NCBI RefSeq assembly: GCF_900156425.1
Contig: NZ_FTNO01000001.1
Span: 1,922,001 to 1,986,000, forward strand
Source: Haladaptatus litoreus
Lineage (GTDB): Archaea; Halobacteriota; Halobacteria; Halobacteriales; Haladaptataceae
Reading direction: 5' to 3'
Length of the DNA stretch: 64,000 bases
Under the pieces are notes generated by a model. That model saw only the letters and a list, made by a program, of their open reading frames with translations. It was not told where the DNA came from and did no database searches. Positions 16,720-25,550 of this stretch are shown here, piece after piece. Position 1 is the first letter of the stretch; every line of letters starts with the position of its first letter. The translations under genes were made by a program, and so were the position numbers.

Positions 16720-18153
16720 TCATCGTGAGCGGCGGGCGACGAGGAGCGCGGTGGCGAGAAGCGCCACGAGCGAGACGATTACGTTGAATCCGGGCAGACC
16801 GCCCTCCGAGACGGTCTGCGCTGAAATCGGCTGTTCGGTCGGAATCGGTGTCGGCGGCGCTGTCGTGGTCGTTGTCGTCGTTGTTGTCGTGGTGGTTGTT
16901 GTGATCGTGGTTGTGGTTGTCGTCGTAGTCGTAGTGGTGGTCGTCGTCTCCGGCGTTTCCGGTTCGAGCGTCGGTGCGACGATACCGCGAATTTCCTTTT
17001 CTTGGTCACGGAGTTCGACCATGAACTCGGTGCCCGACGCGAGGTCGCTGAAATCGAACGTTGCGCCGAACGTTCGGTTGTCCGTGACGACCGGCGCGGG
17101 GTCTGCGTGCCAGATGAACGGATTCGTTCCCTTGTCGAACACGCTCACGTTGATGGTCGTTCCCGGCGCGAGCGTCGTGTCGCCGCCGATAGTCGTCTCG
17201 TTCGCCACGACCATCACGTCGCCGGTGTAATCGACTGACACCCGGCGTTCGACCACCGAAACGCTCGTTTCCGCGACTTCGGATTCCGCAACCATCGGAT
17301 TGTCTGCGCCGACTTCGAACGTCGCGTCGTACTCCTCGCCGACTTCGATGTCGTGGCTCGCCGTATCGGCAATCAGGTAGAGCGTGTCCGTCTCTTCGTC
17401 GAGCAGTAGACGGTCTTCGTCGCCCGCAGTTACGTCCTCACCGGTGAACTCTTTCGGGGTCGTGTTCCGGCCGTTGTTCGACTCCCGGAACGTGACGGAT
17501 ACCCCCTCGGCATCACCTGCCAGATTTGCGCTTTCGACGAAACCGCCGAGTCCGGAGGCGTTGAGTGCGAAGACGAACTGGTCGCCGTGCGCAATCGTTC
17601 CGTTAGCGTCGGTCATCGACGCGGCCTCCCGCAGGTCGGCCGCCGGGTTGTCCGCCGATTGGATTTCCGAGAGGTCAGTGTTGGCCGGGAGAACCATCGT
17701 GCGTGCATCGCGCGTCTCGCGCTCTTTCACCGTGAACGTCCCTACGTCCTGCCTGACGCCATCGACCGTGACGTTCATTTCGTACTCGCCGGTTTGGAGC
17801 GGGCCAGTGCTCGACGGAACGATTGCGTTTGGAGTTCCTCTGAGACTTCCCCCGACCAGCGAAACCGAGTCGTTCTCGTCGGCCCGGTAGGTGTTGACGG
17901 CGAGGGTCGTCGTTCCTTTCGTCACGTTCGCCTGCACCCAGAATCCGTTGGCTTCCGACCCGATGTTGACCGTCGCGGCGTCGTTCGTCTTCACCGTTAT
18001 CTCGATAACGTCGCCGCGGTGGTCGCTCACCGTCGCGTCCTCGAACGTAGCGCTCTTTCCACTTGCGATACCTCCCGAAATAATCGGCGTGGCAACGGCC
18101 GAACAGAGGAGAACCGCAACGAACACCACGGTCGATTTCCTTCCACTGCTCAT
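16720..18153 (-). CDS. PGF-CTERM cell-surface glycoprotein
   Basis: A 477-residue secreted protein: N-terminal signal (KSTVVFVAVLLCSAVATPII), a long beta-rich ectodomain resembling the repeats of haloarchaeal surface (BGTF-type) proteins, several N-glycosylation sequons (NVT, NDS, NAS, NVS), a tract of almost only Thr at about residues 402-435, and a C-terminal PGF tripartite signal (GLPGFNVIVSLVALLATALL followed by Arg residues). The PGF-CTERM segment is normally processed by an archaeosortase for lipid anchoring. The Thr tract is a likely O-glycosylated stalk through the S-layer region. Confidence 0.88.
   Translation of the reverse strand: MSSGRKSTVVFVAVLLCSAVATPIISGGIASGKSATFEDATVSDHRGDVIEITVKTNDAATVNIGSEANGFWVQANVTKGTTTLAVNTYRADENDSVSLVGGSLRGTPNAIVPSSTGPLQTGEYEMNVTVDGVRQDVGTFTVKERETRDARTMVLPANTDLSEIQSADNPAADLREAASMTDANGTIAHGDQFVFALNASGLGGFVESANLAGDAEGVSVTFRESNNGRNTTPKEFTGEDVTAGDEDRLLLDEETDTLYLIADTASHDIEVGEEYDATFEVGADNPMVAESEVAETSVSVVERRVSVDYTGDVMVVANETTIGGDTTLAPGTTINVSVFDKGTNPFIWHADPAPVVTDNRTFGATFDFSDLASGTEFMVELRDQEKEIRGIVAPTLEPETPETTTTTTTTTTTTTTITTTTTTTTTTTTTTAPPTPIPTEQPISAQTVSEGGLPGFNVIVSLVALLATALLVARRSR
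16862..16950 (-). repeat. Thr-codon simple repeat inside the surface protein gene
   Basis: About 30 consecutive ACN codons with one Ile and no other break, encoding the poly-Thr stalk. Codons alternate ACA, ACG, ACC, so the tract is maintained at protein level rather than being a pure DNA microsatellite. Confidence 0.8.
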
Positions 18154-18336
18154 TTACTGACACATCTCTGATAGTATTGGAGGCCCAATTCCTGAAAACG
18201 AATATTCCCCGCTATCTGGGCGTCGATAGCCGGGGACGATACTGTCGGCATGAGTTACTAAGAAGAATGTTATGAACCGACTGTAATAAATTCGTCCGTC
18301 AGTACCGGAGTTGATAATCGGAGTTGGAACTGCTTC

Positions 18337-18900
18337 TCAGCGGTCGCTCCGAACCCGTTCGTATGCGCGATTGACGCGTTTGAACGCCTCTTCGTTTCCG
18401 TTGGCCCGGTCTGGGTGAACGTCTTTCACCTTCTCGCGGTACGCCTCCCGAACCGCCTCGTCGTCAGCATCGACATCGAGGCCGAGGATTCGGTATGCCT
18501 CCGCCGGACTCGGGCCGGACGAACCGTTGACGGTCGCTCGTCTGCGGTCGCCCTCTCGGGCTTCCCACCGGGCCTGTTCGCGCGCCTGCCATCGCGCTCG
18601 CTCTCGGGCACGTGAACTCGTTCGCGCGCGCGACTGACCACGGGTTCGCTGTCGCGTCCGCCGTCGGCCCCCGCCGCGAGGCGACCCGAATCCACGATTC
18701 GGGTCGCGGTAGGCGGCCTCTCGCTCGACTTTCTTCTGGAGTCTGCCCGTCGCGTGGTACCAGAGGATAGCCGTCGTGATACCGAACGGTATCGCGAAAA
18801 TCACCAGAAACAGGTTGTACCAGAGCCCGAGAATGGTGAGGGAAACCGTAATCCCAGCGAAAACCGCGGAAAGACCGAGCAAGAGGCGCGACCTGAGCAC
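18337..18900 (-). CDS. Membrane-anchored J-domain protein with Arg-rich linker
   Basis: A 187-residue protein if it starts at the GTG at 18900 (LRSRLLLGLSAVFAGITVSL after the start). It has two N-terminal transmembrane helices, then about 50 residues dominated by Arg (GGGRRRTRQRTRGQSRARTS), then a C-terminal J domain with the HPD motif (KVKDVHPDRANGNEEAFKRV). A J domain recruits Hsp70/DnaK. The GTG start is preferred because longer frames run through the divergent zinc-finger gene, and GCTTAAC lies about 25 nt upstream of it. The start is an inference. Confidence 0.75.
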   Translation of the reverse strand: MLRSRLLLGLSAVFAGITVSLTILGLWYNLFLVIFAIPFGITTAILWYHATGRLQKKVEREAAYRDPNRGFGSPRGGGRRRTRQRTRGQSRARTSSRARERARWQAREQARWEAREGDRRRATVNGSSGPSPAEAYRILGLDVDADDEAVREAYREKVKDVHPDRANGNEEAFKRVNRAYERVRSDR

Positions 18901-18978
18901 GTTCTGCGGTACGGGAGGATGGGTGTTAAGCCTCTCGCCGCCCACAGACTGATAGCCGTCGGCGATAAACGAGAAGAC

Positions 18979-19209
18979 ATGAGCGTCACTGGTCTGTGTC
19001 AAATCTGTGAGACGGCGAAAGCGACGCACGACTGCGACCGCTGTGGTGCCCTCGTCTGCGACGACGACTGGAATCGGGACACCGGTTTCTGCGTCGAATG
19101 TGCGGCGGAAATCGGTGGCGGGAGCGGCGGCGGAAAACGAACGCCGGAGGGCCCGGGAAGCGAGGATATTCGGCCGCCGGACACCGACGACGAGACGCAT
19201 CAGTTGTAG
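18979..19209 (+). CDS. Small zinc-finger protein (HIT/B-box-like)
   Basis: A 76-residue protein with CQICETAKATHDCDRCGALV, then a CDDD-W stretch and FCVECA: at least six Cys and one His spaced like a treble-clef HIT-type or B-box zinc finger. The C-terminal tail is Gly- and Pro-rich and disordered. Haloarchaea have many such small zinc proteins of unknown role. It is divergent from the J-domain gene (78 nt between starts) and converges on pyrF. Confidence 0.75.
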   Translation: MSVTGLCQICETAKATHDCDRCGALVCDDDWNRDTGFCVECAAEIGGGSGGGKRTPEGPGSEDIRPPDTDDETHQL

Positions 19210-19240
19210 GCCACAACTGCTGTCCGGAAACGATTTCGCC

Positions 19241-20038
19241 CTACCGATACTGATTCAACTGCTTTTTGAGTTGCTTCGCCGCCTGTCCGGAGGCTTTGTG
19301 GAAATCCTCGCCAGCATCCTCGCCCGCGAAGATGATTCCCCGCGAGGAGTTCACCAGTCCGGCACCGCGTGCGGTGGCGTAGGTCGCCGCCGCTTCCGCG
19401 TCGCCGCCCTGCGCGCCGACGCCGGGGACGAGGAACGGGAGGTCGGGAACGCGTTCACGAACTTCCTCCAGTTCGTCGGGCGTCGTCGCGCCGACGACGA
19501 GTCCGACGTTTCCGTTCGCATTCCAGAGGTCTGCAAGCGAAGCGACCCACTCGTACAGCGATTCACCGGAGGCCAGTTCGAGGTCTTGGATGTCCGTGCC
19601 GCCGGGGTTCGAGGTTCGACAGAGCACGAACACGCCCTTGTCTTGGCGCGAGAGGAATGGGTCGAGCGAATCGCGGCCCATGTACGGATTGACCGTAATC
19701 GCGTCGGCCATGTCGAGTAGGTTCGCGTACTTCCGAGCCGTGTTGCCGATGTCGCCGCGCTTTGCGTCCAGCAGAACGGGAACGTTTTTTCCGCGCGCAT
19801 ACGCGATGGTTTCTTCGAGTGCGGCCCAGCCATTCCTATCCTCGTAAAACGCGACGTTCGGCTTGTACGCCGCGGCGTGCTCGTGGGTCGCGTCGATGAT
19901 TCGGCGATTGAACGCCCAGCGCGGCAGGTCGTGGTCGTGGAGGTGGTCGGGGATTCGGTCTACGTCGGCGTCCAGTCCGACCGAGACGATGCTGTCGATG
20001 GCCGAAATTCGTTCCCCGAGGCGGTCGAAGAAGTTCAT
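19241..20038 (-). CDS. pyrF: Orotidine 5'-phosphate decarboxylase
   Basis: A 265-residue OMP decarboxylase of the archaeal/actinobacterial (type 2) group. The active-site motif VLLDAKRGDIGNTA holds the catalytic Lys and Asp pair near residue 100; VPGVGAQGGD and GLVNSSRGIIFA bind the phosphate. It makes UMP in the last step of pyrimidine synthesis. The start MNFFDRLGERI is chosen from the family N-terminus; the longer open frame upstream overlaps the divergent HAD gene. Confidence 0.95.
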   Translation of the reverse strand: MNFFDRLGERISAIDSIVSVGLDADVDRIPDHLHDHDLPRWAFNRRIIDATHEHAAAYKPNVAFYEDRNGWAALEETIAYARGKNVPVLLDAKRGDIGNTARKYANLLDMADAITVNPYMGRDSLDPFLSRQDKGVFVLCRTSNPGGTDIQDLELASGESLYEWVASLADLWNANGNVGLVVGATTPDELEEVRERVPDLPFLVPGVGAQGGDAEAAATYATARGAGLVNSSRGIIFAGEDAGEDFHKASGQAAKQLKKQLNQYR

Positions 20039-20077
20039 ACTCCGAACTTTTCGCGATGGGTCATGGATGTATCGAAC

Positions 20078-20086
20078 TGATAAAGA
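20078..20086 (+). promoter_or_regulatory. TATA-like element of the HAD gene at 20111
   Basis: CTGATAAAG lies 25-33 nt before the ATG, the spacing expected for a leaderless haloarchaeal transcript. The 72-nt gap also has to hold the divergent pyrF promoter. Confidence 0.4.
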
Positions 20087-20110
20087 GCACTCGGCTCGTA
20101 GACGTATCAA

Positions 20111-20767
20111 ATGCGCGTGACCGCTGTGGGTTTTGACCTCGATGATACGCTTGCGGTAACCGACCGACCGCGAGCGACGCTTCTCTCGGACGCGACAGAA
20201 GCAGTGAGCGCCCCGTCGCTCTCGCGCGATGACTACCTCGATGCCCACAGTCGGCATCTCGCGACCGAAACGCGGGAGCCGATTTTCGCCGACCTGCTTC
20301 CGGAGGAAAGCAAAATTTCGTCCGAGACGCTCACGGAGGCCTACCGAAACGCGATTCTCGACGCGCTCACGCCGCTCACTGGCATCCCGAACATGCTCGA
20401 TACGCTCCGGCAGAACTACCGCGTCGGCCTGCTCACGAACGGCCCGGTCGTCGCTCAACGCGGGAAAATCGCGCAACTCGGCTGGGAGCCGTACTTCGAT
20501 ACGACCATCGTCACGGGGGAACTCGACGCGGGAAAACCCGACAGTCGGGCGTTCGACGCGCTCTGTTCCGAACTCGAATCGTCACCGGAAGAAACCGTCT
20601 ACGTCGGCGACAATCCCAAAATGGACGTTTTGGGTGCGAACGATGCCGGAATGATGACCGTTCAAGTACTGTATCCCGGCGGCCCGGAAGCCGAACCGGC
20701 TGCCGACGCGCACATCGACCGCGACGAACTCGTGCTGGGACTCCCCGATTTGCTTTCCTCGCTCTAA
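20111..20767 (+). CDS. HAD-superfamily hydrolase
   Basis: A 218-residue HAD phosphatase: motif I GFDLDDTLAVTD, motif II GLLTNGPVVAQR, motif III Lys in ELDAGKPDSRAF and motif IV YVGDNPKMDVLGAND. The helical cap puts it in subclass I. It is similar in layout to the HAD protein at 12746-13423 but the two are distant. The substrate is unknown; divergence from pyrF hints at nucleotide metabolism but does not prove it. Confidence 0.85.
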   Translation: MRVTAVGFDLDDTLAVTDRPRATLLSDATEAVSAPSLSRDDYLDAHSRHLATETREPIFADLLPEESKISSETLTEAYRNAILDALTPLTGIPNMLDTLRQNYRVGLLTNGPVVAQRGKIAQLGWEPYFDTTIVTGELDAGKPDSRAFDALCSELESSPEETVYVGDNPKMDVLGANDAGMMTVQVLYPGGPEAEPAADAHIDRDELVLGLPDLLSSL

Positions 20768-20771
20768 CCGT

Positions 20772-21161
20772 CTAATTAGCGTCGAGTCCGGCAATCAGTG
20801 CGTCAACGGCGCGTTTGACGTGCGCGCCTTGTTCCACGAAAATCAGCACCCGCGGCGGTTCGACCGCTTTCGGGCGAACCAGCAAGTCAGCTTCGCGTGC
20901 GGTTTTCTCCGCCGATTCGATTCCCTCCGTCAGTTCCATCCGAATCCTGTCGGGGTGGACGAACACGCTCACCACATGCTTGCCGTTCGGTCCACTATTT
21001 TGTTCGACTTCGTAGGCCAGTGTCCCGTCTTCGCTCGGTTCCACGTCGCGGTTCGCGTTTACCACGACAAGCGAATCGAGCGGCGGGTCTTCTCGCCCGT
21101 CGAGTTCCGAAGAGAGAAGTTGTGCGATGCGCACGCCGTCGGTGGTTCTGTCCTCGACCAT
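20772..21161 (-). CDS. Conserved haloarchaeal protein of unknown function
   Basis: A 129-residue soluble protein starting MVEDRTTDGVRIAQLLSSEL. It has alternating strands and helices, including LDSLVVVNANRDVEPSEDGT, VVSVFVHPDRIRMELTEGIE and PPRVLIFVEQGAHVKRAVDA. No known motif is recognised; it may be a family listed as a haloarchaeal DUF. It lies 25 nt after the DUF2240-type gene on the same strand, so the two are probably co-transcribed. Confidence 0.75.
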   Translation of the reverse strand: MVEDRTTDGVRIAQLLSSELDGREDPPLDSLVVVNANRDVEPSEDGTLAYEVEQNSGPNGKHVVSVFVHPDRIRMELTEGIESAEKTAREADLLVRPKAVEPPRVLIFVEQGAHVKRAVDALIAGLDAN

Positions 21162-21186
21162 ATCCGGATTTTGGCGAAGCGCGGGT

Positions 21187-21633
21187 TTACGCTTTGAGGT
21201 CTTCGAGTGCTTCGTCCGCTTCACCGCTGACGTCGATTCCCTTCCGGCGCGCGTAGACGATAGCGGCGGCTTCGACGGAGATGCCCACTTCCTGTTGCAG
21301 TTCGTTGATTTCGGCGACCGCGGTCTGTTTCGTTGTTCCGTGCGCGACAAGTTTGTCGAGCACCTTCTCGAACGTCGATTGCTCCTGTAGCAGACTTTCG
21401 TCCGGTTGGAACTCGTCCGGAATCTCGATGTCGGCGGGGTCGAACTCCGCGACGAGCGTTTCGTCTTCGTGCGAGAGAAGTCCCTGTCCGCTGGCGACAT
21501 CGACGAGACGCTTCGCTTGGTCGGGGGAAAACCAGTCTCGGTCGAGCGACAGCGCGACGACGAACTCGCTTTCACGCATCCGCTCGCGCCCGTTTTGCTG
21601 GAACGGCGCGGCGACGGCTATCCGCAAACTCAT
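21187..21633 (-). CDS. DUF2240 family protein
   Basis: A 148-residue protein opening MSLRIAVAAPFQQNGRERMR, the signature start of the archaeal DUF2240 family. The N-terminal part resembles a winged helix; the C-terminal helices (KQTAVAEINELQQEVGISVE) form a small bundle. The function is unknown. An ATG two codons upstream (21639) is in frame but the family start is at 21633. Confidence 0.8.
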   Translation of the reverse strand: MSLRIAVAAPFQQNGRERMRESEFVVALSLDRDWFSPDQAKRLVDVASGQGLLSHEDETLVAEFDPADIEIPDEFQPDESLLQEQSTFEKVLDKLVAHGTTKQTAVAEINELQQEVGISVEAAAIVYARRKGIDVSGEADEALEDLKA

Positions 21634-21724
21634 GGTCAAGCAGAACTGGATATTGCGGCCTAAATCTGCCGATGTCGAGCCACGAATCGAGCCATTGAAG
21701 TATTTCGTGGGCGACCCTCACGAT

Positions 21725-22102
21725 ATGAAAGACCAAGGACGCTCCACCCGAAAGCGAACCGGTGGCCGACTGAAGCCCCTCCGAAAGAAGAAGAAGCACG
21801 AACTCGGCCGTCAACCGACCGAAACGCAGGTCGGCGAACCGCGCTTCCGCACCACGGACGCCCGTGGCCGCAACACGAAGATTCGCGCGCTCACCACCGA
21901 CGCCGCCAACGTGACGACGGGCGACGAAACCGTCAGCGCGACGATTCAGGACGTGCTCGAAAACGGCGCGAACCCGAACTACGCCCGCCGAAACATCATC
22001 ACGAAGGGCGCGGTCATCGTCACGACCGAAGGCAAAGCGCGCGTGACCTCGCGTCCGGGCCAGACCGGTCAGGTCAACGCCGTCCTCGTGGACGACGAGT
22101 AA
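21725..22102 (+). CDS. rps8e: 30S ribosomal protein S8e
   Basis: A 125-residue archaeal S8e: MKDQGRSTRKRTGGRLKPLR at the start, the RGRNTKIRALTTDAANV strand and the C-terminal IITKGAVIVTTEGKARVTSR. S8e is an archaeal/eukaryotic small-subunit protein with no bacterial counterpart. It is divergent from the DUF2240 gene and stands alone. Confidence 0.97.
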   Translation: MKDQGRSTRKRTGGRLKPLRKKKKHELGRQPTETQVGEPRFRTTDARGRNTKIRALTTDAANVTTGDETVSATIQDVLENGANPNYARRNIITKGAVIVTTEGKARVTSRPGQTGQVNAVLVDDE

Positions 22103-22103
22103 T

Positions 22104-22124
22104 CGAATCTCACTTTTCGATTCG
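22104..22124. terminator. Hairpin after rps8e
   Basis: CGAATC pairs with GATTCG around a loop containing TTTT, directly after the S8e stop and before the convergent phosphate regulator gene. Candidate transcript end. Confidence 0.35.
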
Positions 22125-22198
22125 CCGATTTTGCGGAGCGACGGCGCTATCGAGGAGAGAGAGTCGAATGTAGAATGACAGAAATCGAACTGGCGATT

Positions 22199-23197
22199 TT
22201 ATGGTCGCGGTGCGGCCTTCTGGAGCGCAGTTTCGGCGATGTTGCCGCCGTAGTCGGCACATCGGGAGAGTGAGTCAACAACGAGTCCGAGCGACTGGGC
22301 CTGCTGTGGGTCTTGTTCGCGGAGCAGTTTGTCGATGGAGCGTGCGTGTTCGTCGATTTCCAAAATCGCCTGCCGGGCTTCGTTTGCGAGTTCGGTCGCT
22401 TCGTCGGTGTCGGCGGAAAAGAGGGCGTCCATCGCGGTGTCGATAACGTCGGTGGCGTCGTCGTGGAGTTCTTCGAGACTTTCCATCACTTCCTCGGGAG
22501 GTGCCGACGACATCTGAAGCGTGAGCCGACCGATTTTGGCGGCGTGGTCGGCGATGCGTTCGAGTTGGCGCGCACTGGAATGGTAGTCGAAACACACCTC
22601 GCGGGACATACCGAGTTCTTCGGTCGCTTTCGCGGTGCGAAGTGCGGCCCGGAAGATTCGGGAGACGACGTACCAGAGGCGGTCAACGTCCTCGTCGCGG
22701 GTGATAACGTCGCGCGCGATGTCCTCGTCGTTCTCGGCGAGGGCGGTGATTGCGTCGTCCAGCATCGAGAGGGCGATGAGGCGCATGCGCGTGACCGCGT
22801 TGTGAATCGACAGTTCGGAGGAGTCGAGGAGGTCTTGAATGACGACCTTGTTGCCGGTTTCTTCGAGCACTTCGAGTCCGACCAGCCCTTGTGTCGCCGA
22901 GCTGATGGTTCTTCGCTGTTCCGTCGTAATGCGATTGGCTTCGAGCGTGATGATGTCGAATCCGCTCACGTACATCGTCATGACCGCGCGATTCAACTCC
23001 TCGTCCTGTAGGTCGCGGATGTCGAGCGTTCCTTCCAGCTGGTCGCGTTCGTCCTTCGGAGTGAGTAGTAGCGAATCCGATTCCGGATAAAATTCGACGA
23101 CGCTTCCCGCTTCGATGCCGTTATCGGTTGCCCACGTTTTCGGGAGCGAAACGGTGTACGTCGAACCGCCGGTGACCTGGACTTTGCGCGTCTCCAT
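22199..23197 (-). CDS. AbrB/SpoVT-PhoU phosphate uptake regulator
   Basis: A 332-residue protein. Residues 1-45 are an AbrB/SpoVT DNA-binding domain (METRKVQVTGGSTYTVSLPK, then a GIEAGSVVEFYPE strand). Two PhoU helical repeats follow (about residues 110-200 and 210-320, with ERIADHAAKIGRLTLQMSS). Proteins of this kind are thought to regulate phosphate transport genes in haloarchaea. It is divergent from pstS, as expected for a regulator of that operon. An in-frame ATG at 23224 would add 9 residues; the start at 23197 gives the usual family N-terminus. Confidence 0.88.
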   Translation of the reverse strand: METRKVQVTGGSTYTVSLPKTWATDNGIEAGSVVEFYPESDSLLLTPKDERDQLEGTLDIRDLQDEELNRAVMTMYVSGFDIITLEANRITTEQRRTISSATQGLVGLEVLEETGNKVVIQDLLDSSELSIHNAVTRMRLIALSMLDDAITALAENDEDIARDVITRDEDVDRLWYVVSRIFRAALRTAKATEELGMSREVCFDYHSSARQLERIADHAAKIGRLTLQMSSAPPEEVMESLEELHDDATDVIDTAMDALFSADTDEATELANEARQAILEIDEHARSIDKLLREQDPQQAQSLGLVVDSLSRCADYGGNIAETALQKAAPRP

Positions 23198-23514
23198 ACG
23201 TTCGTATGGTTCCGAGTATACCATAAATCCACCCATCTCTATATACAGATTCGGAAAAACCACTATCTTCACGGATAGTATGGTCCTCGCTCATATGAGT
23301 GATGGATATATAAAATATGACTTCGAGAAGGGAGAAAAATTAGGAAGAGAATACCTCAGCTAAATTGAAGCTTATCGCCCCAGATACGCTACAGAGGATA
23401 TTTAGCGTCGTACAAACACCGGATGACACACATGACCAAACGTAGAACAATAGCATACTTAGAAATATATAGAAATAATAGCAACGTATTATTACGTTCT
23501 GCCCTTCGAATTCG
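23198..23514. promoter_or_regulatory. Divergent AT-rich promoter region of the phosphate module
   Basis: A 317-nt gap that is clearly AT-richer than its surroundings. AAATATAT at 23463-23470 lies 45 nt before the pstS ATG and is the likely TATA box; TATATAC at 23240-23246 (reverse strand GTATATA) would serve the regulator gene. A further AT-rich block lies at 23295-23320. Phosphate-responsive elements are expected here but no defined box can be named from the sequence alone. No gene is seen. Confidence 0.55.
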
Positions 23515-24537
23515 ATGATGTCAGACAAGTCGTCAAGCGGCGTTTCGCGGCGGAAATTCCTCATGGGAGCAGGTGCATCGGGCGCAATCGCGCTTGCGGG
23601 TTGTACGAAGAATCCCGCGGCGGGAGGCGGTTCCGGAGGTTCCGGCGGCGGCGATGGCGGCGGACTGAGCGGGTCGATTAGCATCTCCGGTAGTTCGACG
23701 GTGTTTCCGCTGGCGCAGGCGATTCAGGAAGAGTTCAATAAAGAATACGAAGACGTGGGCATCAACATCAAATCGACCGGAAGCGGTGGCGGGTTCGCAA
23801 ATCACTTCTGTCCGGGGAAAAGCGATTTCAATAACGCGTCCCGGCCGATTCAAGAGGAAGAGGTGACGTCGTGTGAGAACAACGACGTGACGCCCGTCGA
23901 ACTCCAAGTTGCGACGGACGCACTCACGGTCGTCGTCAACAACAACAACGACTTCGTCGACTGCATGACCGTCGATGAACTCAAACAGATTTGGCAGGGT
24001 GGCAACGACAAAGTCACCAACTGGAGCGACGTGAACTCCGACTGGCCGGACGAGAAGATTCAGCTCTACGGTCCGACTGAGGCCTCCGGAACGCTCGATT
24101 ACATGCACGAGGCCGTCGTCGGCGAGGACAACGAGCACCGGATGGACCATCAAGCGAGCGAAAACGACAACAGCATCATCAGCGGCGTCAAGGAGAGCAA
24201 ATACGCGCTCGGTTACCTCGGCTTCTCCTACTACAGCAAATCCAAAGACGAAGTGAAAGCGCTCGGCATCGACAACGGCAACGGCTGTGTCAAACCGTCG
24301 CTCGAAACCGCAAAGTCGGGCGAGTACAAGCCGCTTTCGCGACCGTTGTTCACCTATCCAGCGCAGTCGGCATTGAGTGAAGACCATATCGCCGAGTTCG
24401 CGAAGTTCTGGGTTGAGCAGACGACGAACCAAGAAATCGTGGCGGATAGCGTCGGATACGTCCCGCTCGACGACTCGCAGAAAGAAGAACAGATGAATGC
24501 ACTCGAAGAGGCCATCGAGAAGGCGAACGGTAACTAA
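23515..24537 (+). CDS. pstS: PstS, phosphate-binding lipoprotein of the ABC transporter
   Basis: A 340-residue solute-binding protein. A Tat signal with lipobox (SRRKFLMG... then IALAGC, Cys30) is followed by a Gly-rich linker. The phosphate-binding fold carries the strand and loop SISGSSTVFPLAQAIQEEF and the GKSDFNNASRPIQEEE loop. It is anchored outside the membrane and delivers phosphate to PstC/PstA. A second Met at 23518 could also be used. First gene of pstSCAB-phoU. Confidence 0.96.
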   Translation: MMSDKSSSGVSRRKFLMGAGASGAIALAGCTKNPAAGGGSGGSGGGDGGGLSGSISISGSSTVFPLAQAIQEEFNKEYEDVGINIKSTGSGGGFANHFCPGKSDFNNASRPIQEEEVTSCENNDVTPVELQVATDALTVVVNNNNDFVDCMTVDELKQIWQGGNDKVTNWSDVNSDWPDEKIQLYGPTEASGTLDYMHEAVVGEDNEHRMDHQASENDNSIISGVKESKYALGYLGFSYYSKSKDEVKALGIDNGNGCVKPSLETAKSGEYKPLSRPLFTYPAQSALSEDHIAEFAKFWVEQTTNQEIVADSVGYVPLDDSQKEEQMNALEEAIEKANGN

Positions 24538-24592
24538 AGCGACTGAATCGGTAAACGAAGGCCTTTTCGAATACGACTGAGGAATACGAACA

Positions 24593-25549
24593 ATGAGTAC
24601 TGATCGGATAACACAAAATCTTACAAGACGAACAGGCAATTCGTCGCGGGAGCTGCTAGCGCGTCTATTCTTCTTCACGTGCGCGCTCCTGTCGATAATC
24701 ACGACCGTCGGTATCGTTCTTTTGCTGCTGAACGAGTCGCTGCGGTTTTTCAGCGAAACCGCGGGAATACTCGGCGTCAGCGGAGAGACGACATCGATAT
24801 TCGACTTCTTGACTGGGTCAACGTGGCGACCTAGTAGCGGTGAGTTCGGTGTTCTAGCGCCGCTCACCGGAACGCTCATGGTAACCATCGGTTCTGCACT
24901 CATCGCGTTGCCGCTCGGCGTTACAACTGCACTGTATCTGAGCGAGTACGCAAGCCCGCGAACACGGGCGGTGTTGAAACCAGCACTCGAAATCCTCGCT
25001 GGTGTCCCGACCGTCGTCTACGGTTTCTTTGCACTCATCTATATCACACCGTTACTGGACATCTTCATCGACGTACAGTTTTTCAACATGATATCGGCGA
25101 GCATCGTCGTCGGTATCATGATAATTCCGATGGTCGCGTCCATCAGCGAGGACGCGATGAGCGCCGTTCCCGATTCGCTTCGACAAGCGGGATACGGAAT
25201 GGGTGCGACGAAGCTCGACGTCTCTGTCGGCATCGTCATCCCTGCAGCTATTTCCGGTATCTTTTCCTCGTTCATTCTCGCGCTGTCGCGCGCAATCGGG
25301 GAGACGATGGCAGTGACTGTCGCGGCAGGAAGCGTCGCATTCCTCCGAAATCCGCTCAACCCGATGGAATACACTAACCCGAACATGCCGATTACGGCGG
25401 CAATCGTGAGCTCGCTTACGGGCGACTTCGCTGGTGGCGGTATCGCATATCGGAGCGCGTTCGCCCTCGGCCTCACCCTGTTCGTCATCACACTCCTGAT
25501 GAACGTCGTCAGCGACCTCATCGCGGAACATTACCGGGAGGAATACTAA
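24593..25549 (+). CDS. pstC: PstC, phosphate ABC transporter permease
   Basis: A 318-residue permease with about six transmembrane segments and the coupling motif RQAGYGMGATKLDVSVGIVI (EAA loop) near residue 200. It forms the membrane channel with PstA. It lies 55 nt after pstS and ends one base before the pstA start codon. Confidence 0.96.
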   Translation: MSTDRITQNLTRRTGNSSRELLARLFFFTCALLSIITTVGIVLLLLNESLRFFSETAGILGVSGETTSIFDFLTGSTWRPSSGEFGVLAPLTGTLMVTIGSALIALPLGVTTALYLSEYASPRTRAVLKPALEILAGVPTVVYGFFALIYITPLLDIFIDVQFFNMISASIVVGIMIIPMVASISEDAMSAVPDSLRQAGYGMGATKLDVSVGIVIPAAISGIFSSFILALSRAIGETMAVTVAAGSVAFLRNPLNPMEYTNPNMPITAAIVSSLTGDFAGGGIAYRSAFALGLTLFVITLLMNVVSDLIAEHYREEY

Positions 25550-25550
25550 G

